From positions 1-59,683 of the forward strand of contig CAVVHQ010000001.1 of assembly GCA_963748075.1 (NCBI GenBank): DNA of 59,683 nt. Direction: 5' to 3'. This stretch comes from VRUE01 sp963748075 (GTDB taxonomy: Bacteria > Actinomycetota > Thermoleophilia > Solirubrobacterales > 70-9). The notes below the pieces were generated by a model. That model was not told the DNA's origin and did no database searches. It saw only the letters and a list, made by a program, of their open reading frames with translations. This document shows, piece by piece, positions 31,602 to 41,895 of the stretch (its first letter is position 1; the number at the start of each line of letters is the position of its first letter). A program made the position numbers and the translations under genes.

Positions 31602-32947
31602 GCCTCGCCGATCTGCTTGACCTGCGCTCCGCGGAGAGCGCCGCGGTGGTTCTACGCGGCGCGACCGTGCTCGACCCGGTCGCCGGGATCGAGGGCGCCC
31701 ACGACGTCGTCGTCCGCGACGGCCGAATCGCCGAGCTGGCCGCCCCCGGGTCCGCCGCAGCGGACGGCGCCGAGCAGGTCGAGGCCGAGGGCCTGCACGC
31801 CTTTCCCGCCTTCTTCGACCCCCACGTCCACCTGCGCGTCCCCGGCCAGGAGCACAAGGAGGACATCGAGACCGGCAGTCGCGCCGCGGCCGCCGGCGGC
31901 TACTGCGGCATCGTCGCGATGGCCAACACCGAGCCGCCCGTCTCCACCCCCGCCGACGTCGAGGCCCTGCGCGAGGCAGCCCGCGAGGGGGCCTCGGTCG
32001 CGGTCGGCTTCCTCGCCACGGTGACCCGCGACATGGAGGGCGGGGAGCTGACCGAGATGGCCGAGCTGCGCGATGCGGGCGCGCTCGGCTTCAGCGACGA
32101 CGGGCTGCCGATCGTCAGCGCCCGGGTGCTGCGCCGCGCCCTCCAGTACCAGCGGCTCTGCGGCGGCACGATCGCCCTCCACGAGGAGGATCCGGAGCTG
32201 TCCGGCGACGGCGTCATGCACGAGGGCCCGGTCTCGGCGGCGCTCGGCCTGGCCGGCGTCCCCTCGGTCTCGGAGTCGACGATGATCGCCCGCGACGCCG
32301 ACCTGGCCGGCTACGAGGACGGTCGCATCCACGTCCAGCACCTCTCCGCCGCCGAGTCGGTCGAGGCGGTGCGGACCGCCAAGGCCGCTGGGGTGAGGAT
32401 CAGCTGCGAGGCCAGCCCGCACCACCTCTGCCTCACCGACGAGGCGGTTCGCAGCCTCGACCCGCGCCGCTTCAAGATGAACCCGCCGCTGCGCTCCGAG
32501 GCGGACCGCCAGGCGCTGATCGAGAGCCTGCGGGACGGCACGATCGACTGCATCGCCACCGACCACGCACCGCACGCGCCGGAGGAAAAGGAGGTTCCCT
32601 TCGAGCAGGCGGCGATGGGGGTGACCGGCTTGGAGACGGCCTTCGCGGCGCTCCACACCGACCTGGTCCTGCCCGGCGTCCTCGACCTCTCCCTCGTGGT
32701 CGAGAGGCTGAGCGGCGGCGCCGAGCCGTTCGGCGTCGAGCGGCCGAGCCTCGCCCCGGGCAGCGAGGCGAACATAGCCCTCTGCGACCTCGGCGCCGAG
32801 TGGACGGTCGGCGAGGAGGGCTACGAGAGCCGCTCGCAGAACTCCTGGTGCGCGGGGCGCAGGCTGACCGGACGGGTGCTGATGACCGTCGCCGCCGGCC
32901 GGGTCGCCTACCGGCTGCGCAGCTTCACCCTGGGGGTGGCACAGTGA
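31598..32947 (+). CDS. pyrC: Dihydroorotase
   Basis: 449 residues, class I (long) dihydroorotase, zinc amidohydrolase of the third pyrimidine step. The metal motif is DPHVHLRVPGQEHKEDIETG. GFSDDGLPI marks the mid-domain Asp of the class. CEASPHHLCLTDEAV and CIATDHAPHAPEEKE carry later His and Asp ligands. The GTG overlaps the pyrB stop. The stop at 32945-32947 is followed by element D instead of an immediate carA start. Confidence 0.95.
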   Translation: MSLADLLDLRSAESAAVVLRGATVLDPVAGIEGAHDVVVRDGRIAELAAPGSAAADGAEQVEAEGLHAFPAFFDPHVHLRVPGQEHKEDIETGSRAAAAGGYCGIVAMANTEPPVSTPADVEALREAAREGASVAVGFLATVTRDMEGGELTEMAELRDAGALGFSDDGLPIVSARVLRRALQYQRLCGGTIALHEEDPELSGDGVMHEGPVSAALGLAGVPSVSESTMIARDADLAGYEDGRIHVQHLSAAESVEAVRTAKAAGVRISCEASPHHLCLTDEAVRSLDPRRFKMNPPLRSEADRQALIESLRDGTIDCIATDHAPHAPEEKEVPFEQAAMGVTGLETAFAALHTDLVLPGVLDLSLVVERLSGGAEPFGVERPSLAPGSEANIALCDLGAEWTVGEEGYESRSQNSWCAGRRLTGRVLMTVAAGRVAYRLRSFTLGVAQ

Positions 32948-32959
32948 GCGGAGCGGGGC

Positions 32960-33006
32960 GCGCATCACAGTCTGATTCCCTGCGTGGCCCGCGCAGCGAA
33001 CGCTTT
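32960..33006. repeat. Element D, partial set 1 copy between pyrC and carA
   Basis: Contains TCTGATTC (32971-32978) with flanks like copy A read on its minus strand: TCAC before the octamer, then GCGTGGCC and a right end resembling GTTTATG (here CTTTATG). The palindromic arms are reduced. It occupies most of the 59-nt pyrC-carA gap, the only substantial gap in an operon otherwise joined by overlaps. An in-frame GTG at 32944 would read through it (GRASQSDSLRGPRSERF) into CarA. Confidence 0.4.
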
Positions 33007-34112
33007 ATGCCGGGTTACCTCCTCCTCGAGGACGGCAGCCGCTTCGACGGCGAGCTCTGCGGCCATCCTGGCGCGACCACCGGCGAGGTCGTCTTCAACA
33101 CCGCGATGACCGGCTACCAGGAGTCGGTCACCGACCCCTCCTACGCCGGGCAGATAATCGTCTTCACCTATCCGCTGATCGGCAACTACGGCGTCTCCGC
33201 CGCGGCGATGGAGTCCGGCCGCGCCCAGGCCCGCGGCGTGGTGATGCGCGACGCCAAGAACGGCGAGGACGTCGCCACCGCCGAGGGCGGCTGGCTCGAC
33301 TGGCTGACCGACTGCGGCGTGCCGGCGATCGGCGGGGTCGACACCCGCGCCCTGGTCCGCCAGATCCGCGACCGCGGAGCGATGCGCGGCGGCGTCTTCC
33401 CGGCCGAGCTGAGCGAGGCCGAGGCGGCGCGAGCGGATCGCCGCCGAGCCGCCGATGGACGGCGCCGACCTCGCCGCCGCCGTCAGCCCCTCCGAGCCGG
33501 TCCGACTCGAGGGCGACGGCCCGCACGTGGTCGGGATCGACACTGGCGTCAAGCTCAACATCGTCCGCCAGCTGCGCGAGCGCGACTGCCGGATCACCCT
33601 CTTGCCCTGCGACAGCAGCCCCGAGCAGGTGCTCGCCGAGGACCCCGATCTGGTCTTCCTCGCCAACGGCCCCGGCGACCCGGCGGCTCTGGGCTACGTC
33701 GTCGACACGGTGCGCGAGCTGGTCGGCCGCAAGCCGCTGTTCGGCATCTGCCTCGGCCACCAGCTGCTCTGCCGCGCCGTCGGCCTGCGGACCTTCAAGC
33801 TGCCGTTCGGCCACCGCGGCGCCAACCACCCGGTCAAGGAGCTGGCGAGCGGGCGGATCGACATCACCTCGCAGAACCACGGCTTCGCGGTCGAGGGGCC
33901 GGGCGGCGAGCCGCGGATCGAGGCCGACGAGCCGGTTCGCTGGCAGACCGACTTCGGCGCCGCCGAGCTCTCGCACCTCAACCTCTACGACCGCACCGTC
34001 GAGGGCCTGGTGCTGCGCGACGTCGCGGCCGCGACCGTCCAGTACCACCCGGAGGCCGGCCCCGGCCCCCACGACGCCCGCCACCTGTTCGACCAGTTCC
34101 TCGAGCTGGCAG

Positions 34113-34120
<8 letters not shown>
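33007..34120 (+). pseudogene. carA: Carbamoyl-phosphate synthase small subunit, one frameshift as sequenced
   Basis: About 370 residues when joined. Glutaminase subunit supplying ammonia to CarB. The start MPGYLLLEDGSRFDGELCG aligns with the usual CarA N-terminus. NTAMTGYQESVTDPSYAGQI and IGGVDTRALVRQIRDRGAM complete the small domain. An extra G near 33427 shifts the frame; then PHVVGIDTGVKLNIVRQL, ANGPGDPAALGYV, the nucleophile in FGICLGHQLLCRA, SQNHGFAVEG and the catalytic His-Glu in VQYHPEAGPGPHDA follow. An alternative GTG start at 32944 would add 21 residues encoded by element D. Overlaps carB by 8 nt. Confidence 0.9.
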
Positions 34121-37219
<3,099 letters not shown>

Positions 37220-37223
<4 letters not shown>

Positions 37224-38974
37224 CCGCGCCATGGGGGCGCCGCCTCTGCGAGGTGACCGAGAGCCGCGACTCGGGCGGCTACCGGGTCTTCTCGCTGCTC
37301 GACGCCGCGGGCCCGGAGCCGTCGCCGGGCCAGTTCTACATGCTCGCCGCCGAGCGCCACTGGGAGCGGAGCGGCGGTCGGCCGTTCCTGCCGCGAGCGC
37401 TATCGGTCGCCGACGCCGGCAGCGGCGGGGGCGGCACCCGGCTCGACTTCCTGGTCGAGGGGATCGGCCCCGGCAGCGACCGCCTCTGCGAGCTGCGGAA
37501 GGGCGAGAGGGTCTGGGCTAACGGGCCGCTCGGCAACGGCTTCTCGGCGCCGCGCGACCTCGCCCCGGGGGCGGCCGGCGCGATCCTCGTCGGCGGCGGC
37601 ATCGGCATCGCGCCGCTCGCCCTGCTGCGCCGCCGCTTCGGCGAACGCGGCGTGCCGGCTCGCGTCCTGCTCGGCTTCCGCGATGCCGCCCACTCGGGTG
37701 GCCTCGAGGACCTCTTCGCCTGCTGCGAGGTGGGGCTCGCCAGCGAGGACGGGCACGTCGGCCATCGCGGCAACGTCACCGACCTGCTCGCAACGATGCT
37801 CGACGGCGACGACGCGACGTCCGCGGCTGTCTACGCCTGTGGTCCACCCCCGATGCTCGACGCCGTGTCAGCACTCTGCTCAGCCCACGAAGTCCCCTGC
37901 GAGCTCGCGATGGAGTCACCGATGGCCTGCGGCTACGGCGCCTGCTTCGGCTGCGCGGTGCCGAAGCCGGACGGCGGCTACATGCGGCTCTGCGTCGACG
38001 GGCCCGTGGTGCAGGCCGGGGGCGAGGGGCTGGGGGCCCCCCGGAGAAAGCATTGGAGCCCTCCCCGGCAAGAGCCCGAGAGCCCGTCCCAATGCGGGCT
38101 TTCGGAGGGGGGCTCCCAGCCCCTCGGCCCGACCCCGACCGAGTTCTGCGGCCTGCAGCTGCGGCACCCAGTCATCAATGCATCGGGCACCTTCGACGCG
38201 ATCGCGGCAAGGGGCGTCTACGGGGACGAGCTGCTGCGGGACTTCCCGTTCTCGGCATTCGTGAGCAAGACGATCACGCTGGAGCCGCGGGTGGGCAACG
38301 AGCCGCAGCGGATCTGGGAGACGCCGGCCGGGATGATCAACTCGATCGGGCTGCCGAACAAGGGGCTGGAGGGGTTCCTGGCCGAGGACCTTCCGCAGTT
38401 GGCGGAGTTGCCCGTGCCGCTGATCGTCTCGGTGATGGGAACCAGCCGCGAGCAGTTCGCGCGGCTGGTGGAAGGAGTCGCGGGGAGGGAGGAGGTGGCG
38501 GCGATCGAGCTGAACGTCTCCTGCCCCAACGTGCACTCCGGGCTGATCGTGGGCGAGCAGCCGGAGGAGACCGCGGCGCTGCTGGAGGTGCTGCGGCCGC
38601 TCACCGCGAAGCCGCTGATCGTCAAGCTGACCCCCAACGTCGCCGACCCGGCCGCGGTCGCGGTCGCGGCGGAGGAGGGCGGCGCCGACGCGGTCTCGCT
38701 GATCAACACGCTGAAGGCGAGCGAAGGCAAGGTGACGGGAGGGCTCTCGGGGCCGGCCGTGCGGCCGGTGGCCATCGCGCAGGTGCGCACCGTCGCCGCC
38801 GCCATTGGGCTGCCGATCGTCGGCATGGGCGGGGTCTGCGACGGGGACGACGCCCTCGGGATGCTCGCCGCGGGGGCGACCCTGGTCGCGGTCGGCACCG
38901 AGAGCTTTCGCGACCCGCGGGCGGGGAATCGCATTGCCGCAGAGGTTCTCGAGCGAAACGTCCGGGGACGCTAA
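37220..38974 (+). CDS. pyrKD: Fused dihydroorotate dehydrogenase: electron-transfer PyrK plus catalytic PyrD (type 1B)
   Basis: 585 residues in one open frame. Residues 1 to about 262 are PyrK, an FAD/[2Fe-2S] subunit that passes electrons to NAD: AILVGGGIGIAPLALLRRRF and cysteines of MACGYGACFGCAVPKPDG followed by MRLC. Residues about 306-585 are PyrD type 1B, FMN-dependent: INASGTFDA, ELNVSCPNVHSGL with the catalytic Cys, SLINTLKAS and VGMGGVCDGDDALGML. These are normally two proteins. The joining stretch of about 43 residues is encoded by a long palindrome (38021-38129) beginning where PyrK usually ends. A real fusion, a frame opened by palindrome insertion, or an assembly error that hides the stop are all possible. 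Confidence 0.9.
38021..38129. repeat. Long nested palindrome, set 2, copy 2, at the PyrK-PyrD junction
   Basis: The outer arms GAGGGGCTGGGGGCCCCCC (38023-38042) and GGGGGGCTCCCAGCCCCTC (38107-38125) are complementary with one mismatch, and pairing continues into GAGAAAG/CTTTC. An inner pair GCATTGG (38050-38056) and CCAATGC (38089-38095) is perfect. The 109-nt element stays open in the pyrKD frame. The arm core GGGCTGGGGGC matches GGGCAGGGGGC of the copy at 14969 and resembles GGGCGGGGGC of the copy at 41461. Confidence 0.65.
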
Positions 38975-39029
38975 CGTCAACCTCGAGTCGAGGTCCAGGT
39001 GAATTTGGCCGGAATTCGCCCAAACGGTC

Positions 39030-39057
39030 TTGCATGCCGGCGAGCCGCGGCTATACT
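39030..39057 (+). promoter_or_regulatory. Promoter of mihF-gmk-rpoZ-coaBC
   Basis: -35 TTGCAT (39030-39035) and -10 TATACT (39052-39057) with a 16-nt spacer. Transcription should start about 39064, only a few bases before the mihF ATG at 39068, giving a nearly leaderless mRNA. Confidence 0.6.
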
Positions 39058-39067
39058 CGCCGCCCAG

Positions 39068-39400
39068 ATGCACGCCCCAGTCAAGACCTCCGCCGCAGCT
39101 CCCGAGAGGTCGCTGGACCAGCGGATGGACGCGCTGAGGCGGGCCAACGACATCCGCACCGCCCGCGCCAAGCTGAAGAAGGATCTGAAGGCGAGCAAGG
39201 CCAGCATCCACGCCCTTCTCCTCGACCCGCCCGAGTACGTGATGACCGCGAAGGTCTTCGACATGCTGCTCGCGGTCCCCAAGTACGGCCGGGTGAAGAC
39301 CAACCGCATCCTCAACCAGTGCCGGATCTCGCCATCGAAGACGATCGGGGGCCTCTCCGAGCGCCAGCGCGGCGAGCTGGTCTCCCAGCTTCGCCGCTAG
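39068..39400 (+). CDS. mihF: Integration host factor, actinobacterial type
   Basis: 110 residues. Small nucleoid protein of the mycobacterial IHF type, which binds and bends DNA through a helix-two-turn-helix and is unrelated to E. coli IHF. Recognisable segments: ALRRANDIRTARAKLKKDLK and VFDMLLAVPKYGRVKTNRIL, the latter being the DNA-binding H2TH, then CRISPSKTIGGLSERQR. The ATG at 39068 fits both the promoter position and the family start. It is followed directly by gmk, the standard actinobacterial order. Confidence 0.93.
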   Translation: MHAPVKTSAAAPERSLDQRMDALRRANDIRTARAKLKKDLKASKASIHALLLDPPEYVMTAKVFDMLLAVPKYGRVKTNRILNQCRISPSKTIGGLSERQRGELVSQLRR

Positions 39401-39979
39401 TTGGCCAAGGTCTTCGTCATCACCGGGCCGTCCGGGGTCGGCAAGGGAACGTTGATCTCGGCGCTGCTGGAGCGCGTCCCCGGTTTGGAGCTGTCGGTCT
39501 CGGCGACCACCCGCAAACCGCGCCAGGGCGAGGTCGACGGGCGCGACTACCATTTCCTCACCGCGGCGGAGTTCGACCGCCGGATCGCGGCCGAGGACTT
39601 CCTCGAGTTCGCCACCTACAGCGGCAACCGCTATGGCACGCTGCGCTCCGAGGTACGCAAGCGACTCGAGGCGGGCCGCTCGGTGGTGCTCGAGATCGAG
39701 GTGCAGGGGGCGCGCCAGGTGCGGGCGGCGATGCGCGAGTCGGTCCAGGTCTTCATCGGCCCGCCCGACCCGGCGGTGCTGCGGCGGCGGCTGGAATCGC
39801 GCGGCACGGACTCGGCCGAGGCGATCGACGCCAGGCTGGAGGTGGCCGCGCAGGAGCTGGCCGCGCAGGACGAGTTCGCCTACCGGGTGGTCAACGACGA
39901 CCTGGAGCGCGCCGCGGACGACCTGGAGGGGATCGTGCGCGCCGAGCTCGGCCTGCCACTAGACTCCCGAGCGAGATGA
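39401..39979 (+). CDS. gmk: Guanylate kinase
   Basis: 192 residues. Phosphorylates GMP to GDP. P-loop VFVITGPSGVGKGTLISALL, the GMP-binding SATTRKPRQGEVDGRDYHF, and VVLEIEVQGARQVR are all present. The start is a TTG immediately after the mihF stop; the P-loop lies six residues in, so no longer start is needed. The stop overlaps the rpoZ ATG (ATGA). Confidence 0.95.
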   Translation: MAKVFVITGPSGVGKGTLISALLERVPGLELSVSATTRKPRQGEVDGRDYHFLTAAEFDRRIAAEDFLEFATYSGNRYGTLRSEVRKRLEAGRSVVLEIEVQGARQVRAAMRESVQVFIGPPDPAVLRRRLESRGTDSAEAIDARLEVAAQELAAQDEFAYRVVNDDLERAADDLEGIVRAELGLPLDSRAR

Positions 39980-40209
39980 TCAAACCACGCGTCGACAAAC
40001 TCCTCGAGCACGCCGACTCGCACTACGCCGCAGTCGTGGTCGCGGCGAAGCGGGCCCGCCAGATCAACAGCTACTTCCACAACCTGGGAGAGGGCGGATT
40101 CGGCGAGTACCCGCCGCCGATGGTCGAGACCCGCGCCGACCGCAACAACCTCTCGGTCGCCCTGGACGAGCTCGCTCAGGGCAAGCTCAAGTACGAGTAC
40201 CGCGCCTAG
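39976..40209 (+). CDS. rpoZ: DNA-directed RNA polymerase subunit omega
   Basis: 77 residues, begins MIKPRVDKLLEHADSHYAAV. Omega wraps the beta' C-terminus and aids polymerase assembly. The signature helix VVAAKRARQINSYFHNLGEG and the C-terminal NNLSVALDELAQGKLKYEY are characteristic. Coupled to gmk by a 4-nt overlap and 10 nt before coaBC, the usual order. Confidence 0.93.
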   Translation: MIKPRVDKLLEHADSHYAAVVVAAKRARQINSYFHNLGEGGFGEYPPPMVETRADRNNLSVALDELAQGKLKYEYRA

Positions 40210-40219
40210 GGCACTTCCA

Positions 40220-41461
40220 ATGGCCAGGATCCTGCTCGGCGTCAGCGGCGGGATAGCCGCCTACAAGTCGCTCGAGCTGGCCCGGCTCGCGACGGTCGCC
40301 GGCCACGGCGTGCGCGTCGTGATGAGCGAGGCGGCGACGCGCTTCGTCGGCGCCGCCTCCTTCGAGGGCATCGTCGGCGCCCCCGCGCTGACCTCCGAGT
40401 TCGAGCGCGACCCGCTGCGCGGCGCCTTCCCCGGCGACTCGGCTCCCGAGCACGACCCGATCGGCCACCTCGCCTTGGCCGCCAACTGCGACGCCTACCT
40501 GGTCGCGCCTGCCTCCGCCAACACGCTCGCCAAGCTGGCCGCCGGGTTCGCCGACTCGATGCTGACCACCTCGTTCCTCGCCTGTTCGGCCCCCCGCCTC
40601 GTCGCCCCGGCGATGAACGACCGGATGTACGCGGACGCGGCGACCCAGGCGAACCTGGCGACGCTGGGCGAGCGCGGCATCGAGGTGGTCGAGCCCGAGG
40701 AGGGGGCCCTCGCCTCCCGGGGCGAGCAGGGCATGGGCCGCCTTCCCGACCCGGCCCGCCTCCTGGCCCGGATCGAAGCGGTCCTGCCGCAGGGAGAGCG
40801 CCCCTGGGACGGCCTCCGGGTCCTCGTCACCGCGGGCGGCACCCGGGAGCCGATCGACCCGGTCCGCTTCATCGGCAACCGCTCCAGCGGCCGCATGGGC
40901 ATCGCCCTCGCCGCGGCCGCCGCCCGCCGCGGCGCCGACGTGACCCTGATCGCCGCCAACGTCTCCTTGCCCGAGCCGCCGGGCGTCCGTCGCATCGACG
41001 TGGAGACGACCGCCCAGCTCGCCGAGGCGGCGAGCACCGAGTTCCCCGACTCCCACGTCCTGCTGATGGCCGCCGCCCCGGCTGACTTCACCCCAAGCGA
41101 GGTCGCCGGCGACAAGCTGAAGCGCCAGGGCGATCTGGACATCCATCTAGAGCCGACCGAGGACGTCCTCGCCACCCTCGCCGCCTCCCGCACCGACCAG
41201 CAAACGATCGTCGGCTTCGCAGCAGAACACGGCAGCGACATCGACCGGGCCCGCAAGAAGCTCGCCCGCAAGCGCGCCGACCTGATAGTCCTCAACGACG
41301 TCTCCAGCCCCGAGATCGGCTTCGACAGCCCCGAAAACGCCGCAACCCTGATCAGCTCACAGGACGAAACCCCGCTTCCTCAGGCTCCCAAGGATCAAAT
41401 AGCCGAACAGATCTTGGACAGCGTCGCATCGATCAGGGCGAGGACCGGCAGCGCCCGATAG
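40220..41461 (+). CDS. coaBC: Bifunctional phosphopantothenoylcysteine decarboxylase / phosphopantothenate-cysteine ligase
   Basis: 413 residues, coenzyme A synthesis steps 2 and 3. The N-terminal CoaC flavoprotein starts ILLGVSGGIAAYKSLELARL and has APASANTLAKLAAG and the decarboxylase motif APAMNDRMY. The CoaB part starts near residue 195 with VLVTAGGTREPIDPVRFI and contains the dimer/nucleotide loop GNRSSGRMG. The CoaC flap reads GALASRGEQGMGRL, where E. coli has a catalytic Cys in LACG; mycobacterial enzymes also lack that Cys as far as I recall. The last base of the stop is the first base of a long palindrome. Confidence 0.95.
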   Translation: MARILLGVSGGIAAYKSLELARLATVAGHGVRVVMSEAATRFVGAASFEGIVGAPALTSEFERDPLRGAFPGDSAPEHDPIGHLALAANCDAYLVAPASANTLAKLAAGFADSMLTTSFLACSAPRLVAPAMNDRMYADAATQANLATLGERGIEVVEPEEGALASRGEQGMGRLPDPARLLARIEAVLPQGERPWDGLRVLVTAGGTREPIDPVRFIGNRSSGRMGIALAAAAARRGADVTLIAANVSLPEPPGVRRIDVETTAQLAEAASTEFPDSHVLLMAAAPADFTPSEVAGDKLKRQGDLDIHLEPTEDVLATLAASRTDQQTIVGFAAEHGSDIDRARKKLARKRADLIVLNDVSSPEIGFDSPENAATLISSQDETPLPQAPKDQIAEQILDSVASIRARTGSAR

Positions 41462-41551
41462 GACGGGCGGGGGCCCTCTCGAACGGGCGGATACTCAAAG
41501 TTGCCGCGCCTCGCGCGGCAATTGTCCGGGCGAGAGGGCCCCCGCCCGTCC
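41461..41551. repeat. Long nested palindrome, set 2, copy 3
   Basis: The 21-nt arms at 41461-41481 and 41531-41551 (GGACGGGCGGGGGCCCTCTC plus G, and its complement) are perfectly complementary. Nested inside is a second perfect stem TTGCCGCGC (41501-41509) and GCGCGGCAA (41513-41521) with loop CTC. The element starts on the G of the coaBC stop codon. There is no adjacent T-run, so it may protect the mRNA 3' end or act on DNA structure instead of terminating transcription. Confidence 0.75.
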
Positions 41552-41580
41552 CAACCGCCAAGCCCACGCACCAACCGGGC

Positions 41581-41586
41581 TATACT
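41581..41586 (+). promoter_or_regulatory. Putative -10 box of the rimP-nusA-infB operon
   Basis: TATACT at 41581-41586, the same hexamer as the mihF promoter. Transcription would start near 41593, upstream of a terminator at 41622-41646 and of rimP at 41662. The -35 region is not recognisable. Confidence 0.45.
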
Positions 41587-41621
41587 GGCCCCAAGCTTTT
41601 TGTCCCTAAGCAGCGTACGAG

Positions 41622-41646
41622 AAGTGGGCCTGGCCCACTTTTTTTT
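41622..41646 (+). terminator. Intrinsic terminator in the rimP-nusA leader
   Basis: AAGTGGGCC (41622-41630) and GGCCCACTT (41632-41640) form a stem (at least 7 bp with a 5-nt loop) followed by eight T (41639-41646). It lies after the putative promoter and 15 nt before the rimP ATG. Either it ends coaBC read-through, or it attenuates the rimP-nusA-infB operon, or both. Confidence 0.8.
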
Positions 41647-41661
41647 CGGCCCGAATCAGGC

Positions 41662-41895
41662 ATGAACGATCTCAAGGACAGCATTCGACAGCAGCTCTCG
41701 GAGCTCGACTCCGAGCTCGACCTGGTCGCGCTCGAGCAGCCGGGCACCGAGTCGCTGCGCCTCTTCATCGACCATCCCGGCGGGGTCGACCTGGCGCTCT
41801 GCGAGCGTGTCACCAGGCACCTCATCCAGCTGCGCGCCGAGTACTCGCTGGAGGTTTCTTCTCCGGGTCCCAAATACCGCAAGGAGCAGCCGTGA
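41662..41895 (+). CDS. rimP: Short RimP-like ribosome maturation factor, N-terminal domain only
   Basis: 77 residues, whereas RimP is usually about 150. The first domain is recognisable: ESLRLFIDHPGGVDLALCER is the family's LRVxIDxxGGVxLxxCER, and YSLEVSSPG is its domain-ending LEVSSPGxDRP. The protein stops directly after this (PKYRKEQP), so the C-terminal SH3-like domain is absent. No second-domain homology is visible in other frames before nusA. RimP assists 30S assembly. Whether the short form works is unknown. The stop overlaps the nusA GTG. Confidence 0.8.
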   Translation: MNDLKDSIRQQLSELDSELDLVALEQPGTESLRLFIDHPGGVDLALCERVTRHLIQLRAEYSLEVSSPGPKYRKEQP

